Positions 1 through 9,098 of a stretch of 64,000 bases of DNA are shown here, piece after piece (positions within the stretch are counted from its first letter, which is position 1; each line of letters opens with the position of its first letter). The notes beneath the pieces are model-generated. The model searched no databases and had not been told where the DNA came from. It was given only the letters and a program-made list of their open reading frames with translations. Source of the DNA: Haloechinothrix halophila YIM 93223 (GTDB taxonomy: Bacteria; Actinomycetota; Actinomycetes; Mycobacteriales; Pseudonocardiaceae). The position numbers were made by a program, and so were the translations under genes. The stretch lies in NCBI RefSeq assembly GCF_000504245.1, contig NZ_KI632509.1:62001-126000 (forward strand), in the 5' to 3' direction.

Positions 1-1385
1 AGCTGGCTGCGCTCAGTCACAGCGATGGGACGACCCCGACTGTCGACCACGGTGATCTCGACCTGTTCGGTGAACACCGTGGCGGGCGACGGCGCTGGCA
101 GCTTGCCTGGCCATGGACGTTCGTCGACGTCGTCACGCGGGTCGCCCCACGGCACCAGTCGCACCCGCTCGCCCGGCCCGCGCCCGCCCACGAGCACCGG
201 AGTGGACACCGCGGTCTGGCCGAGCATCCCCTGCACCCGAACCAGGGCACGACCAGCGCGCTCGTCGGCTTCGTCGTCCCCACCGCCAGAACGCCACAAC
301 CCGAGCTGCAGCTTGCTCGCGTCAACCAGCTCTTCCGGCCGCAGTCGCAGCTTCACGACCCCACTGTTCGGCCCGCTCGCGAGTCCGTCAGCTGGTGCGG
401 CACGCAGCCAACTGTTGAACTGCCAGCGCACCCGGTCGGCGATACCGCCCTCGTTGACCGGTTCCGCACACCGCCAGGTGCGCGCCAACTCCTCACCGGT
501 CTCGGTCACCGCGTAGATGCTGAGTCGTGTACAGGCAAGGTCGCGCTGGCCGAGCTCAGCGTGCAGCTTCTTGGCTAGTGTCTTTGCCACGAACGCCGCA
601 GCATCGACCCTGTCGAGCGGTGGGTCGAACGTCTCGACCACCGCCAACTCCTCCGGCGGTGGTCGTCTGTCGATCGGTCGTTCGGACAGCCCGTGCGCGA
701 GCCGGTGAGCGATCATGCCGACCCGCCCGAACCGCGAGGACACCGTCCGCTCCGACAACTCGGCGAACTGCCCAAGCGTGCGCAGCCCCAGTCGTCGCAG
801 CAGGTCCACCAGCTCACCGTTATCCTCCATGGGCATGGCGCTGGCCAACTCGATGATCGGCAACGGGTCAAGGAACCGCGCGGCCGTCCCCGGCTCGACC
901 ACCACACCCCTGCGGGCGGCGAGGACCGCGGTGAACAGCCCGTCCGCGATGCCGACCTGACATTCCAGTTCCGTCCTGCCTGACACGTGATCGACCATCC
1001 GCTCGACCAATTCGTGCTCACTACCGAAGTAGCTGACAGCACCTGCCGCAGGTACCGCGACGACGCCGGGCCGTACCACTTCGACCCCGACCACCAGCTC
1101 CTCCACGGCGGCGGCGACCGGCTCGAACAGCCGCGCATCTCGTGACGGATCCACTCCGAGCACAGCGAGATCAGGACAGCAGGACTGCGCCTCTCTGCGC
1201 CGCATTTCCCGGCGCACCCCGTTGCTCCGTGCCGTCGCCGAGCACGCGACGACCCGGTTCGCTGAGAACACCGCGGCGGGGTGATGCCCCGGAATCCCTG
1301 CGGCCACACTCGCCGCAGTAACCGGCCAATCCGGACACCACACCACCAGCAATCGGGTCGTTTCTTCCCCGGACAGCGCCCTCAC
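1..1385 (-). CDS. imuB: ImuB, Y-family polymerase-like mutasome protein (3' end outside window)
   Basis: This frame is open from a GTG at 1385 through base 1, giving 461 codons with no stop, so the C-terminus lies outside the window. The N-terminal part reads LLVVWCPDWPVTAA, followed by AVFSANRVVACSATARS and DPSRDARLFEPVAAAVEEL, the typical layout of ImuB-type Y-family proteins. The acidic catalytic motifs of true DinB polymerases (DMDAF and S-D-E) are absent, as is known for ImuB, which acts as an adaptor between the beta clamp, ImuA' and the DnaE2 polymerase in SOS mutagenesis. The start overlaps the imuA' stop by 4 nt (GTGA), so the two are translationally coupled and share the upstream LexA box. 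The partner dnaE2 is not in the window. Confidence 0.88.
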   Translation of the reverse strand, partial: MRALSGEETTRLLVVWCPDWPVTAASVAAGIPGHHPAAVFSANRVVACSATARSNGVRREMRRREAQSCCPDLAVLGVDPSRDARLFEPVAAAVEELVVGVEVVRPGVVAVPAAGAVSYFGSEHELVERMVDHVSGRTELECQVGIADGLFTAVLAARRGVVVEPGTAARFLDPLPIIELASAMPMEDNGELVDLLRRLGLRTLGQFAELSERTVSSRFGRVGMIAHRLAHGLSERPIDRRPPPEELAVVETFDPPLDRVDAAAFVAKTLAKKLHAELGQRDLACTRLSIYAVTETGEELARTWRCAEPVNEGGIADRVRWQFNSWLRAAPADGLASGPNSGVVKLRLRPEELVDASKLQLGLWRSGGGDDEADERAGRALVRVQGMLGQTAVSTPVLVGGRGPGERVRLVPWGDPRDDVDERPWPGKLPAPSPATVFTEQVEITVVDSRGRPIAVTERSQ

Positions 1386-2122
1386 CCCGCTTCCAGCATC
1401 GGTTCCGACTCCGTCTCACCTGGGCGAGCGAGCCGCCCCGCAGCCCCAGGCGCCAAGAGCCGCGCCGTCACGGGGCGCACCGCCGATCCCCTGCCGCTGG
1501 TGTGAACCGTGACCTCTCGCTCGCTCAAGAACCCGTGCCCAGACGTCCCCAGCCCGGACCACCGGCCTCCCTCACACCGCAACTCGACGTCAACTCCCGG
1601 CCAGGCCCCAGCCGAGATGAGCACAGCGCCCCGATGCCGTGCTCGTGCCGACAGTTGCCGCGCGGTGCGACCGTTCACCCCACGGCCGACGACGACGAGA
1701 TCCAGCCCATCCAGCAGCGCGGCGACGGCTGGCACGAGCTCGGCGCCAGGCGCAGGCACAAGAGCCAACCTGCTCACCTCGACGCCGAGCTCGGCCGCCG
1801 CTACCACCCCAAGGTCAGGCATCCCGACGACCGCTGCCCACGAGCCCCGTGCCGTGGCCTCGGACAGCAACGACAGCACCAGCAGCCGTGACCCGATCAC
1901 TGACACCGTGCTACCCCTGCGTAGTCCCCGGTGGGGCAGCACGTCCGTCAGTTCGGGCACCACGGGGAGCAGCTTCCCCACGGCCGTCGCCCCCGCAGCG
2001 TCGACCGCCATTCCGCTCGCCGTGTTCAGCCCCGGCAACGACGCCAACCGAGCCACCGTGTTGTCAGCGTCGTCAAAACTGTCGGTGTCGTCAGGCACCA
2101 TGAGCGAACGCACGCTCATCAC
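1382..2122 (-). CDS. imuA': ImuA', RecA-like accessory protein of the SOS mutasome
   Basis: A 246-residue protein with a degenerate RecA/SulA-like core: a hydrophobic strand at LLVLSLLSEATARGSWAAVV, then a segment ending DLVVVGRGVNGRTARQLSAR. In actinobacteria ImuA' is encoded directly upstream of ImuB and is needed with ImuB and DnaE2 for damage-induced mutagenesis. The stop overlaps the imuB GTG start by 4 nt. Start choice is between GTG at 2122 and the ATG directly behind it at 2119; an AGAGGGTGAT stretch lies about 10 nt upstream of both. A perfect LexA box sits about 85 bp upstream. Identification rests on synteny and overall pattern, as this family is poorly conserved. Confidence 0.8.
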   Translation of the reverse strand: MMSVRSLMVPDDTDSFDDADNTVARLASLPGLNTASGMAVDAAGATAVGKLLPVVPELTDVLPHRGLRRGSTVSVIGSRLLVLSLLSEATARGSWAAVVGMPDLGVVAAAELGVEVSRLALVPAPGAELVPAVAALLDGLDLVVVGRGVNGRTARQLSARARHRGAVLISAGAWPGVDVELRCEGGRWSGLGTSGHGFLSEREVTVHTSGRGSAVRPVTARLLAPGAAGRLARPGETESEPMLEAG

Positions 2123-2208
2123 CGCACATCACCCTCTCGCGTACCTCAGTCACACCACCGCCGTGACCATCGGCCGCCGTGGGGAAGACGGCGCCGCCTA
2201 ACCATTCA

Positions 2209-2224
2209 TCGAACTTATGTTCGA
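2209..2224 (-). promoter_or_regulatory. LexA (SOS) box upstream of imuA'-imuB
   Basis: A perfect 16-bp palindrome, TCGAAC-TTAT-GTTCGA, matches the actinobacterial LexA consensus TCGAAC-N4-GTTCGA. It lies upstream of imuA' on the minus strand and downstream of the purH terminator, so it should repress imuA'-imuB until DNA damage. Confidence 0.9.
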
Positions 2225-2267
2225 TACACCTAGTCAACGCTACCCGGTGCGGGATGTCAAGCCACCA

Positions 2268-2302
2268 AGCAAGAAAGCCCGCGAGTGGTACCACTCGCGG
2301 GC
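2268..2302 (-). terminator. Rho-independent terminator of purH
   Basis: A perfect 26-bp palindrome at 2277-2302 (13-bp arms, GCCCGCGAGTGGT and its complement) is followed on the minus strand by TTTCTTGCTT. It lies about 80 bp past the purH stop and ahead of the imuA' LexA box, and so isolates the SOS operon from purine synthesis. Confidence 0.82.
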
Positions 2303-2385
2303 AGATCTCAGCTAAAGGACCAGGTCAGCGCAAGACACAACGCCAAAGTGGCCGTATTCGGCCGCCCGGCGTGGTAAGCACGACG

Positions 2386-3945
2386 TCAGTGCGCGAAGTG
2401 CCGCGTCCCGGTGAGATAGAGCGTCAGACCCGCAGCCTCCGCCGCAGCGACGACCTCGGGATCACGCACCGAGCCACCCGGCTGTACCACCGCGCGCACC
2501 CCGCCGTCGATCAGCACTTGCAAGCCATCCGGGAAGGGGAAGAACGCATCTGATGCCGCAACCGACCCCTTCGCGCGGTCACCCGCGCGTTCCAGGGCAA
2601 GCCGGCAGGAGTCCACCCGGTTGACCTGACCCATGCCGACACCCACCGAGGCGCCGTCGGCGGCGAGCAGAATCGCGTTGGACTTCACCGCGCGCACCGC
2701 ACGCCACGCGAAGACCAGGTCAGCGAACACTGCTTCGTCAGCGGCATCGCCAGCCGCCAACGTCCAGTTCGCCGGGTCGTCACCCGCCGCGTCGATCACG
2801 TCCGAGGACTGCACCAGCAGCCCGCCGGTCACCGCACGCGACTCGACACCGCCCCGTTGTGGCGCCGCGCCGCGCAGGATCCGGATGTTCTTCTTGCGCT
2901 GCAGGATGTCCACGGCACCTTCCTCGTACGAGGGCGCGACGATGACCTCGGTGAACACGTCGGCGACCTGCTCGGCCATGTCGACAGACACCTCGCGGTT
3001 GGTGGCGATGACTCCGCCGAACGCCGAGACTGGATCGCATGCGTGTGCCTTACGGTGCGCGTCCGCGATGCCGATCTCCGAGACCGCGATGCCGCACGGG
3101 TTGGCGTGCTTGATGATCGCGACGGCGGGCACCTCATGGTCGTACGCGGCACGAATGGCGGCATCGGCGTCGACGTAGTTGTTGTACGACATCTCCTTGC
3201 CGTGCAACTGCTCGGCCGTGGCCAGTCCCGGAGTGCCCGAGGTGTAGAGCGCGGCCTGCTGGTGTGGGTTCTCGCCGTAGCGCAGTTCGCGCGAACGCCG
3301 GTAGGTCGCGCCGATCCAGCCCGGGAAGTTCGTGCCGGGCTCGGGGGCGAGGACGTTGCCCATCCAGGACGCGACCGCGACGTCGTAGGACGCCGTGTGA
3401 CGGTAGGCGTCCGCGGCGAGCCGGGCGCGGTCGGCGTGTGTGAATCCGCCACCACGGACCTGTTCGAGCACCCAGTCGTAACGGCTTGGATCGACGACGA
3501 CAGCGACGCTGGCGTGATTCTTCGCCGCGGCGCGCACCATCGCTGGTCCGCCGATGTCGATCTGCTCGACGCACTCGTCCGGGGCGGCACCGGAGGTGAC
3601 GGTCTGCTCGAACGGGTACAAGTTCACGACGAGCAGGTCGAACGGCGTGATCTCCAGTTCCCGCAACTGGTCGAGGTGTTCCTGTTTGTGGGTGTCGGCG
3701 AGCAGCGCGGCGTGCACCCTCGGGTGCAGGGTCTTCACCCTGCCGTCGAAAGACTCGGGGAATCCGGTGACCTCCTCGACCGGCGTGACCGGCACACCCG
3801 CTTCCGCGATGACCCGGGCCGTGCCGCCGGTGGAGATGATCTCGACACCCGCCGCGTGCAGGCCGGTGGCGAGCTCAAGCAAGCCCGACTTGTCCGAGAC
3901 GCCGATCAGTGCGCGCCTGATGGGACGTGTGCCCTGCTCAGTCAC
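2386..3945 (-). CDS. purH: Bifunctional AICAR transformylase / IMP cyclohydrolase PurH
   Basis: 519 residues, the usual PurH length. It catalyses the last two steps of de novo IMP synthesis: formylation of AICAR and ring closure. The N-terminal MGS-like cyclohydrolase domain starts [17 protein letters not shown] and contains [16 protein letters not shown] and [16 protein letters not shown]. The C-terminal transformylase domain contains [27 protein letters not shown] and [11 protein letters not shown]. The start is a GTG at 3945 preceded by AAAGGTGAG. The gene overlaps the purN stop by 8 nt, so purN-purH form an operon, and a strong hairpin terminator follows. Confidence 0.97.
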   Translation of the reverse strand: MTEQGTRPIRRALIGVSDKSGLLELATGLHAAGVEIISTGGTARVIAEAGVPVTPVEEVTGFPESFDGRVKTLHPRVHAALLADTHKQEHLDQLRELEITPFDLLVVNLYPFEQTVTSGAAPDECVEQIDIGGPAMVRAAAKNHASVAVVVDPSRYDWVLEQVRGGGFTHADRARLAADAYRHTASYDVAVASWMGNVLAPEPGTNFPGWIGATYRRSRELRYGENPHQQAALYTSGTPGLATAEQLHGKEMSYNNYVDADAAIRAAYDHEVPAVAIIKHANPCGIAVSEIGIADAHRKAHACDPVSAFGGVIATNREVSVDMAEQVADVFTEVIVAPSYEEGAVDILQRKKNIRILRGAAPQRGGVESRAVTGGLLVQSSDVIDAAGDDPANWTLAAGDAADEAVFADLVFAWRAVRAVKSNAILLAADGASVGVGMGQVNRVDSCRLALERAGDRAKGSVAASDAFFPFPDGLQVLIDGGVRAVVQPGGSVRDPEVVAAAEAAGLTLYLTGTRHFAH

Positions 3946-4591
3946 GAAAACTCACCTTTCTTCCAGTTATGGTGCAGCCGTGGCGGGCGAGCGCGGCCAC
4001 GACATCGACGAGAAGTCGGCGCTCGACGGCCTTGATGCGCTCGTGCAAACTCGCGTTGTCGTCATCCGATTCGATGGTGACGGCTTCCTGCGCGATGATC
4101 GGCCCGGTGTCCACCCCGGAATCGACGAAGTGCACCGTCGATCCGGTCACCTTCACGCCCGCGTCCAGCGCGTCGGCCACGGCATGCATGCCAGGGAACG
4201 CGGGCAGCAGCGCGGGGTGGGTGTTGATGACTCGGAAACCGAAGTGCTGCAGGAACTCGGGGCCGAGGATTTTCATGAAGCCAGCGGACACGACGAGGTC
4301 GGGCTGGTAGGCGGACACCGCCTTGGTCAGTGCCGCGTCCCAACTCGCTCGGTCGGGATAGTCCGTGAGTGAGACGACGAACTGGGAAATGCCTGCTTGG
4401 TCAGCCCGGTCCAGTGCGACGACGCCGTCCCTGTCGGTACCGACAGCTACGATCGTGGCCGGGAAGTCGTCCTGCTGGGTCGCGTCGAGCAGGGCCTGCA
4501 GCAGCGTGCCCGAGCCCGACGCGAGCACGACGATCGTCACCGGAGTGGCGAAGTCAAGCCTGGTGGCCGATGCCTGAGACGAGCGGTCCAA
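3938..4591 (-). CDS. purN: Phosphoribosylglycinamide formyltransferase PurN
   Basis: 217 residues from a TTG at 4591, chosen because AAGGAGAGG stands 5 nt upstream; the open frame extends to 4636. PurN transfers a formyl group from 10-formyl-THF to GAR, step three of purine synthesis. Visible motifs are [16 protein letters not shown] (phosphate loop), [20 protein letters not shown] with the catalytic Asn-His pair, [14 protein letters not shown], and [18 protein letters not shown] with the catalytic Asp. It overlaps purH by 8 nt. perM lies upstream on the same strand, the same order as Rv0955-purN-purH in M. tuberculosis. Confidence 0.95.
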   Translation of the reverse strand: MDRSSQASATRLDFATPVTIVVLASGSGTLLQALLDATQQDDFPATIVAVGTDRDGVVALDRADQAGISQFVVSLTDYPDRASWDAALTKAVSAYQPDLVVSAGFMKILGPEFLQHFGFRVINTHPALLPAFPGMHAVADALDAGVKVTGSTVHFVDSGVDTGPIIAQEAVTIESDDDNASLHERIKAVERRLLVDVVAALARHGCTITGRKVSFRD

Positions 4592-4676
4592 CGCCTCTCC
4601 TTCTCGATTCCCGACGGGCACCTTCACCCTAGACACTGTCGCCTACCAGCGACGGACACGGTCGAGCGAGAGTGAC

Positions 4677-6377
4677 TCAGCGCTCGTCAGGACGGGTGGC
4701 GTCGGGTTCGGGACTCCCGGCTGGGTCGTTGTCCGCGGCGTCGTCCACCTCCGCGTTCGGCTTGGGCGCACCCTGATCGGGTGCGTCAACCGACCCGGAA
4801 TCCGTGTCCGCAGCGACATCGTCTGGTGCATCGACGTCACCGTCCGTCGTATCGATGTCGTGCTCGAAGTGGTCTTTCCGGGCGTCCTCCCCGTCCTCCC
4901 CGTCCTCCGCTACGCCGTGAGCGCCTTCGGACCCCGCAGAATCGCCGTCGCCAGCCGCGTCGACGCCGTCGACATCCGCCGAGTCGTCCGCACCATCACC
5001 GGTATCGGACGCCTCCCCGGGGTCAGATGCGTCCGCCGCGTCGGAGTCCGATGCTTCTTCAGCTGTGTCGGTCTCCGCGCCATCCAACTCGGCGTCCTCA
5101 ACGTCGAACTCGGCGTCCTGAGCGTCGGACACGGCGTCGGGAACGTCGGACACGGCGTCGGGAACGTCGGACACGGCGTCCTGAGCGTCGGACACGGCGT
5201 CGGGAACGTCAGACACGGCGTCCTGAGCGTCGGACACGACGCGGGGGCCAGCGAGCCAGGCGACGAGGGCGCCGGGAAGGAAGATCCAGGCGAAGGCGGC
5301 CACGGACAGCAGCCCGGCGGGCAGTAGGAGGCCGGGCAACGGGCCTCCGCCGAGGCCGCCGCCTGCCAACGTCGTCAGCACGACCGTCGCGAAGCCGATC
5401 AGCGCGCCCGCCACCGCGACGCTACGGAGCCGTTCCACCGGAGCGGACGATGACGCGCGCAACGTCCACCCCACCCCGGCACCGATCAGCGCAGGCAGCA
5501 GGAACAGCGCGGGCCACCACACCGCGTAGTTCTCCGGTATCCCAGCCAGCACCGGCACGGCGGGCACCAGACCACCCTCGAAATGCACCGGACCAAGCGA
5601 TGTCGCCCCGAGGGTGAACCCTGGGCCGAGCAGGAACGCCAGCACCGCGAGTACCGCGTTCGGCACATACCCGAGGCAGAGCAGCAGCATCCCGAAGCCG
5701 CTGCCGAATCCAGGCGCGTGCGCGGCGAACAGCGTCTGCATCGTCGGCACGGCGAAGGCCGTCGCCGCCGTCAGCACCAGCGCGGATGTCGCGAGCAGCC
5801 CCGCCATCCCCAGCGCGGCGGCACGCATCCCCGCGATCGCGGCGGCATCGACGTGGGGGCGCAGGACGTCGAGCAGCCCGCAACGACGTGCGACGCCGAC
5901 GGTCGCCGCAGCCCCGGACACCAACCCCGGCACAGCGAAGGCATGGAGTGGATCCGCCGTGACGATAGCGCCATTGGCGAGCACGGCGATCGTCACGCCG
6001 ACGACCGCGTGGGTGCCCGCGACGGTCCCGATGACGACGCCCGCCTGCCGGGGTGTCCGGTAACCAAGCCGGTCGACCGCGCCGAACGCCGACCGCGCGA
6101 CCAATGCGCACACCCCGATGGTGAGCGCGAGCGGCAGCAAGCCGAGTTCGTTGCCTCCGATGACGACGGGCACTTGGTACGCGGCGAGCCACCCGGGGCC
6201 AGCCGCGAGCAGGACGCCGGTGGCCGAGAAGTGCGACTCTGTGGCGAGCGCGGCCACGGTCGCCAGCACCGTCGCGACGGCCGTGTAGCCCGTCAGCACG
6301 GGTAGCACGGCGACCGCGAGCAGTTCCTTGAACCGCCCCACGCCATCTACCCGCGCACGTTCATCCAATCGCAACAT
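4677..6377 (-). CDS. perM: PerM-like polytopic membrane protein (DUF6350) with an acidic repeat tail
   Basis: 566 residues. Roughly the first 370 form a multi-pass membrane domain with about 10 to 12 hydrophobic helices, starting KELLAVAVLPVLTGYTA. The remaining 190 residues are a hydrophilic, Asp/Ala-rich cytoplasmic or surface tail. Position directly upstream of purN-purH matches PerM (Rv0955), a membrane protein that supports cell division in mycobacteria under stress; function here is inferred from that. The tail contains in-frame heptads (AVSDAQD and AVSDVPD alternating) encoded by a 21-bp DNA repeat, described separately. The ATG at 6377 is the likely start, although no strong ribosome site is visible. 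Confidence 0.82.
   Translation of the reverse strand: MLRLDERARVDGVGRFKELLAVAVLPVLTGYTAVATVLATVAALATESHFSATGVLLAAGPGWLAAYQVPVVIGGNELGLLPLALTIGVCALVARSAFGAVDRLGYRTPRQAGVVIGTVAGTHAVVGVTIAVLANGAIVTADPLHAFAVPGLVSGAAATVGVARRCGLLDVLRPHVDAAAIAGMRAAALGMAGLLATSALVLTAATAFAVPTMQTLFAAHAPGFGSGFGMLLLCLGYVPNAVLAVLAFLLGPGFTLGATSLGPVHFEGGLVPAVPVLAGIPENYAVWWPALFLLPALIGAGVGWTLRASSSAPVERLRSVAVAGALIGFATVVLTTLAGGGLGGGPLPGLLLPAGLLSVAAFAWIFLPGALVAWLAGPRVVSDAQDAVSDVPDAVSDAQDAVSDVPDAVSDVPDAVSDAQDAEFDVEDAELDGAETDTAEEASDSDAADASDPGEASDTGDGADDSADVDGVDAAGDGDSAGSEGAHGVAEDGEDGEDARKDHFEHDIDTTDGDVDAPDDVAADTDSGSVDAPDQGAPKPNAEVDDAADNDPAGSPEPDATRPDER
5094..5240. repeat. 21-bp tandem repeat inside the perM coding sequence
   Basis: Seven 21-bp units start at 5094, 5115, 5136, 5157, 5178, 5199 and 5220; the first is degenerate. 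Two versions alternate: one begins GTCCTGAGCGTCGGACAC, the other GTCGGGAACGTCGGACAC. On the minus strand they encode AVSDAQD and AVSDVPD in frame. The first version closely matches the non-coding repeat at 61480-61584. Confidence 0.93.
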
Positions 6378-6473
6378 CGTGATCAGCAGCTTCGCATTGA
6401 CACCTGACCGTCACGCTGAGCCACGCCGCCACGGTTGGCTATGCTCTTCGCCTCATTCCCCCGAAGGCAGGAC

Positions 6474-7085
6474 ATGATCGACACGCTTGTAGACCGCGCC
6501 ACGCGCCTCGCCCGCAACGGCCAACGCGCCATCATTGGCATCTGCGGCGCGCCCGGCTCGGGGAAGTCGACGCTGGCAAGCGCCGTCAGCGACGCGCTCG
6601 GCGAGCGCGCGACAGTGGTCGGAATGGACGGCTTCCACCTGGCACAGGCCGAACTGGAACGGCTGGGGCGCGCGGAACGCAAGGGCGCGCCCGACACCTT
6701 CGACGCGGCCGGCTACGTTCACCTGATCCAGCGACTGCGCGCGAACGAGGGCACCGTCTACGCGCCGCTGTTCCGCAGGGACATCGAGGAGCCGATCGCC
6801 AACGCCGTCGCGGTGCCGCCGGAAACGCCGCTGGTCATCACCGAGGGGAACTACCTGCTGCTGACCGACCCGCCATGGGATGAGCTCCGCGCGTTGTTCG
6901 ACGAGGTGTGGTTCGTCGCGCCGGACGAGTCCGACCGTATGCGACGTCTCGTCGAGCGGCACCGCGCGTACGGGCGCTCGGCCGACGCCGCGCTGGCCCG
7001 CGCACGCGGCTCTGATCAGGCCAACGCCGAATTGGTGCTGCCCACCGCCTCCCGTGCGGATCTGGTCATCACCCGGTGGCAGTAG
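6474..7085 (+). CDS. P-loop nucleoside/nucleotide kinase family protein (PanK/uridine kinase-like)
   Basis: 203 residues from an ATG at 6474; the frame is open to 6435 but family alignment begins at MIDTLVDRA. The Walker A motif is GICGAPGSGKSTLAS near residue 23. A GMDGFHLAQAEL segment matches the substrate-binding motif of the pantothenate/uridine kinase-like family, and TEGNYLLL is the hydrophobic acceptor strand with a Glu. A lid region (VERHRAYGRSADAAL) follows. The substrate cannot be read from sequence: related proteins include YggC-like and sugar or nucleoside kinases. It is a single-gene unit, divergent from perM and convergent with the DUF5336 gene. Confidence 0.78.
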   Translation: MIDTLVDRATRLARNGQRAIIGICGAPGSGKSTLASAVSDALGERATVVGMDGFHLAQAELERLGRAERKGAPDTFDAAGYVHLIQRLRANEGTVYAPLFRRDIEEPIANAVAVPPETPLVITEGNYLLLTDPPWDELRALFDEVWFVAPDESDRMRRLVERHRAYGRSADAALARARGSDQANAELVLPTASRADLVITRWQ

Positions 7086-7091
7086 GGCGGA

Positions 7092-7147
7092 TGTCGCGAA
7101 GGGCTTCTTAGGGGACGTCTCATGCCCCTAGGAAGCCCTTCGCGACA
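7092..7147. terminator. Long hairpin between convergent genes (bidirectional terminator or intergenic repeat)
   Basis: Two 23-bp arms (7092-7114 and 7125-7147) pair with a single mismatch around a 10-nt loop; arm 1 begins TGTCGCGAAGGGCTTC. It fills the 64-bp gap between two convergent genes. There is no U-tract, so termination is inferred from position. Confidence 0.7.
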
Positions 7148-7149
7148 CC

Positions 7150-7956
7150 TCAACCCTGCTGCGGGGGCTGTTGCGCGAACTGGCCCTGCGGATTGGCGTA
7201 GAGAGTCGGCTGCTGACCTGATTGCGGCTGCGAACCGGGCTGACCACCAGGTACCCCAGGCTGACCTGGCTGTCCCGGCTGACCGCCGGGCTGACCAGGC
7301 TGTCCCTGGCCCTGCGGCGGCTGACCAGGCAGGCCACCAGGTGCCCCTGGCTGGCCGGGCTGACCCGGCTGGGGCTGCCCCGGCTGCTGGCCGAAGCCAC
7401 CCTGGTGCGGCTGGCCGTACTGGCCGTACTGGCCCGGCTGGCCGTACCCGGGCTGCTGGCCGTAGGCGGGCTGCTGCTGGCCCGGCTTCGGCAGCTTGAT
7501 GAGGCCGACGTCGATCAGGTACGCCCCGACGGCCACCAAGGCCTGCGCGATGCCGAAGATCAGCACAAGCACGCCGCCGGTCTTGAGGTCCGCGTCGATC
7601 GAGAACACGAAGAACAGGAACGGCACGACGGCGCCGAGCGAGAACACCGCGGGCCACGCACCTGGCTTGTGGTCACCTGGCAGCACCCCGAACGCGGCGG
7701 TGAGCGCCGCGATGAAGAGCAGCCCCGGCACCCAGCCGCCGAACGCCTCGAAGAAGTTGGCGTCGCGCACGAGCGCGGCGAAGCCGAAGAACAGGTTCAG
7801 CACGCCAAGCCCAGCGACCGCGAGGTACGCGATCAGACCGATGTCGAGCGTCCGACCCCCGCCTTGCTGCGGCTGCTGCGAGTAGAACTGTCCGCCCTGC
7901 TGCGGCGGCTGGTGCTGCGGCCCCTGGGCTGGAAACCCGCCGCTCGGGTAAGTCAT
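7150..7956 (-). CDS. DUF5336 membrane protein with Gln/Pro/Gly-rich tails (34-kDa antigen-like)
   Basis: 268 residues: a Gly/Gln/Pro-rich N-terminus (residues 1-35), four hydrophobic segments (about 36-160, for example [20 protein letters not shown] and [20 protein letters not shown]), then a C-terminal tail of about 100 residues made of PGQ and GYGQ repeats. The arrangement and position beside sucCD match Rv0954, the mycobacterial 34-kDa antigenic protein reported as a divisome component. The ATG at 7956 follows AGGAGAGCACGG. It is separated from sucD by a terminator and about 195 bp, so it probably has its own promoter. Confidence 0.82.
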   Translation of the reverse strand: MTYPSGGFPAQGPQHQPPQQGGQFYSQQPQQGGGRTLDIGLIAYLAVAGLGVLNLFFGFAALVRDANFFEAFGGWVPGLLFIAALTAAFGVLPGDHKPGAWPAVFSLGAVVPFLFFVFSIDADLKTGGVLVLIFGIAQALVAVGAYLIDVGLIKLPKPGQQQPAYGQQPGYGQPGQYGQYGQPHQGGFGQQPGQPQPGQPGQPGAPGGLPGQPPQGQGQPGQPGGQPGQPGQPGVPGGQPGSQPQSGQQPTLYANPQGQFAQQPPQQG

Positions 7957-8147
7957 CCGTGCTCTCCTGTGTGATCGGGAAGTTCAGCTCATCAGAATTC
8001 TGCGCTCGTGACTGCGTGGCCGATCGTGCGTCTCCAGCCACGCGGACAGTCCTCAACGCTCACTACGAACCTGCCACGAACAACCGCTCTGACGGCCACC
8101 AGGCCGGGATGGTTTCACACGAACCCGGTCCAGCGCCGAACTTACCG

Positions 8148-8187
8148 AAAAACAAGGCCGGACACCCGCGTCGGGTGTCCGGCCTTG
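8148..8187 (-). terminator. Rho-independent terminator of sucCD
   Basis: A perfect 16-bp stem (8153-8168 with 8172-8187, beginning CAAGGCCGGACACCCG) with a 3-nt loop is followed on the minus strand by TTTTT. It lies about 20 bp past the sucD stop. Confidence 0.92.
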
Positions 8188-8207
8188 GTGAGACATCTAC
8201 TACTACG

Positions 8208-9095
8208 TCACTGCGCCTTGTACAGCTCGCGCGCGAGTTCCGCCGTCTCGCTCGGGGTCTTGCCGACCTTCACGCCAGCCGCCTCGAGCGCTTCCTTCTT
8301 GGCCGCGGCCGTGCCGGACGAACCGGAGACAATCGCGCCCGCGTGGCCCATCGTCTTGCCCTCGGGCGCGGTGAAGCCCGCGACGTAGCCGACGACCGGC
8401 TTGGTGACGTTGGCCTTGATGTAGTCGGCGGCGCGCTCTTCCGCGTCCCCACCGATCTCACCGATCATCACGATGACCTCGGTCTCCGGGTCATTCTCGA
8501 ACGCTTCGAGCGCGTCGATGTGCGTGGTGCCGATGACCGGGTCACCGCCGATGCCGACCGCGGACGAGAAGCCGATGTCACGCAGCTCGTACATGAGCTG
8601 GTAGGTCAGCGTGCCGGACTTCGACACCAGGCCGATCTTGCCGGAGCCGGTGATGTCGGCGGGAATGATGCCCGCGTTCGACTTGCCGGGGCTGATCACG
8701 CCTGGGCAGTTCGGGCCGACGATGCGCGTCTTGTTGCCCTTCGCGCAGGCGTGCGCCCAGAACCCCGCCGAATCGTGCACCGGGATGCCCTCGGTGATGA
8801 CGACGGCGAGGCCGATCTCGGCGTCAACCGCCTCGATCACGGCGTCCTTGGCGAACTTCGGCGGCACGAACAGCACCGACACGTTCGCACCGGTCTCGGC
8901 CATGGCGTCCTTGACGGTTCCGAACACCGGGAGCTGCTTGCCCTCGATCTCGACCGCCGTACCCGCCTTGCGGGCGTTGACGCCGCCGACGATGTTCGCG
9001 CCGGAGCGCAGCATCCGGGCGGTGTGCTTGGTGCCCTCGGACCCCGTCATGCCCTGGACGATGATCTTCGAGTTCTCGTCGAGGAAGATTGCCAT
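8208..9095 (-). CDS. sucD: Succinyl-CoA synthetase alpha subunit SucD
   Basis: 295 residues. The alpha subunit carries the CoA-binding Rossmann domain and the phosphorylated histidine, and makes succinate and ATP or GTP from succinyl-CoA in the TCA cycle. Seen are the N-terminal [39 protein letters not shown], and the active-site loop GHAGAIVSG with the phospho-His. The ATG at 9095 is only 3 bp past the sucC stop at 9099, so the pair is co-transcribed and probably coupled. A strong terminator follows. Confidence 0.97.
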   Translation of the reverse strand: MAIFLDENSKIIVQGMTGSEGTKHTARMLRSGANIVGGVNARKAGTAVEIEGKQLPVFGTVKDAMAETGANVSVLFVPPKFAKDAVIEAVDAEIGLAVVITEGIPVHDSAGFWAHACAKGNKTRIVGPNCPGVISPGKSNAGIIPADITGSGKIGLVSKSGTLTYQLMYELRDIGFSSAVGIGGDPVIGTTHIDALEAFENDPETEVIVMIGEIGGDAEERAADYIKANVTKPVVGYVAGFTAPEGKTMGHAGAIVSGSSGTAAAKKEALEAAGVKVGKTPSETAELARELYKAQ

Positions 9096-9098
9096 GAC

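Noticed and set aside
1382-2122. Direct RecA or SulA assignment of the imuA' product
   Set aside because: Only a degenerate RecA-like core is present and the Walker A motif is lost. Coupling to imuB fits ImuA' better.
2268-2302. tRNA-like or attachment-site reading of the 26-bp palindrome
   Set aside because: It is a simple hairpin with a T-rich tail on the minus strand just behind purH, hence a terminator. No cloverleaf can be formed.
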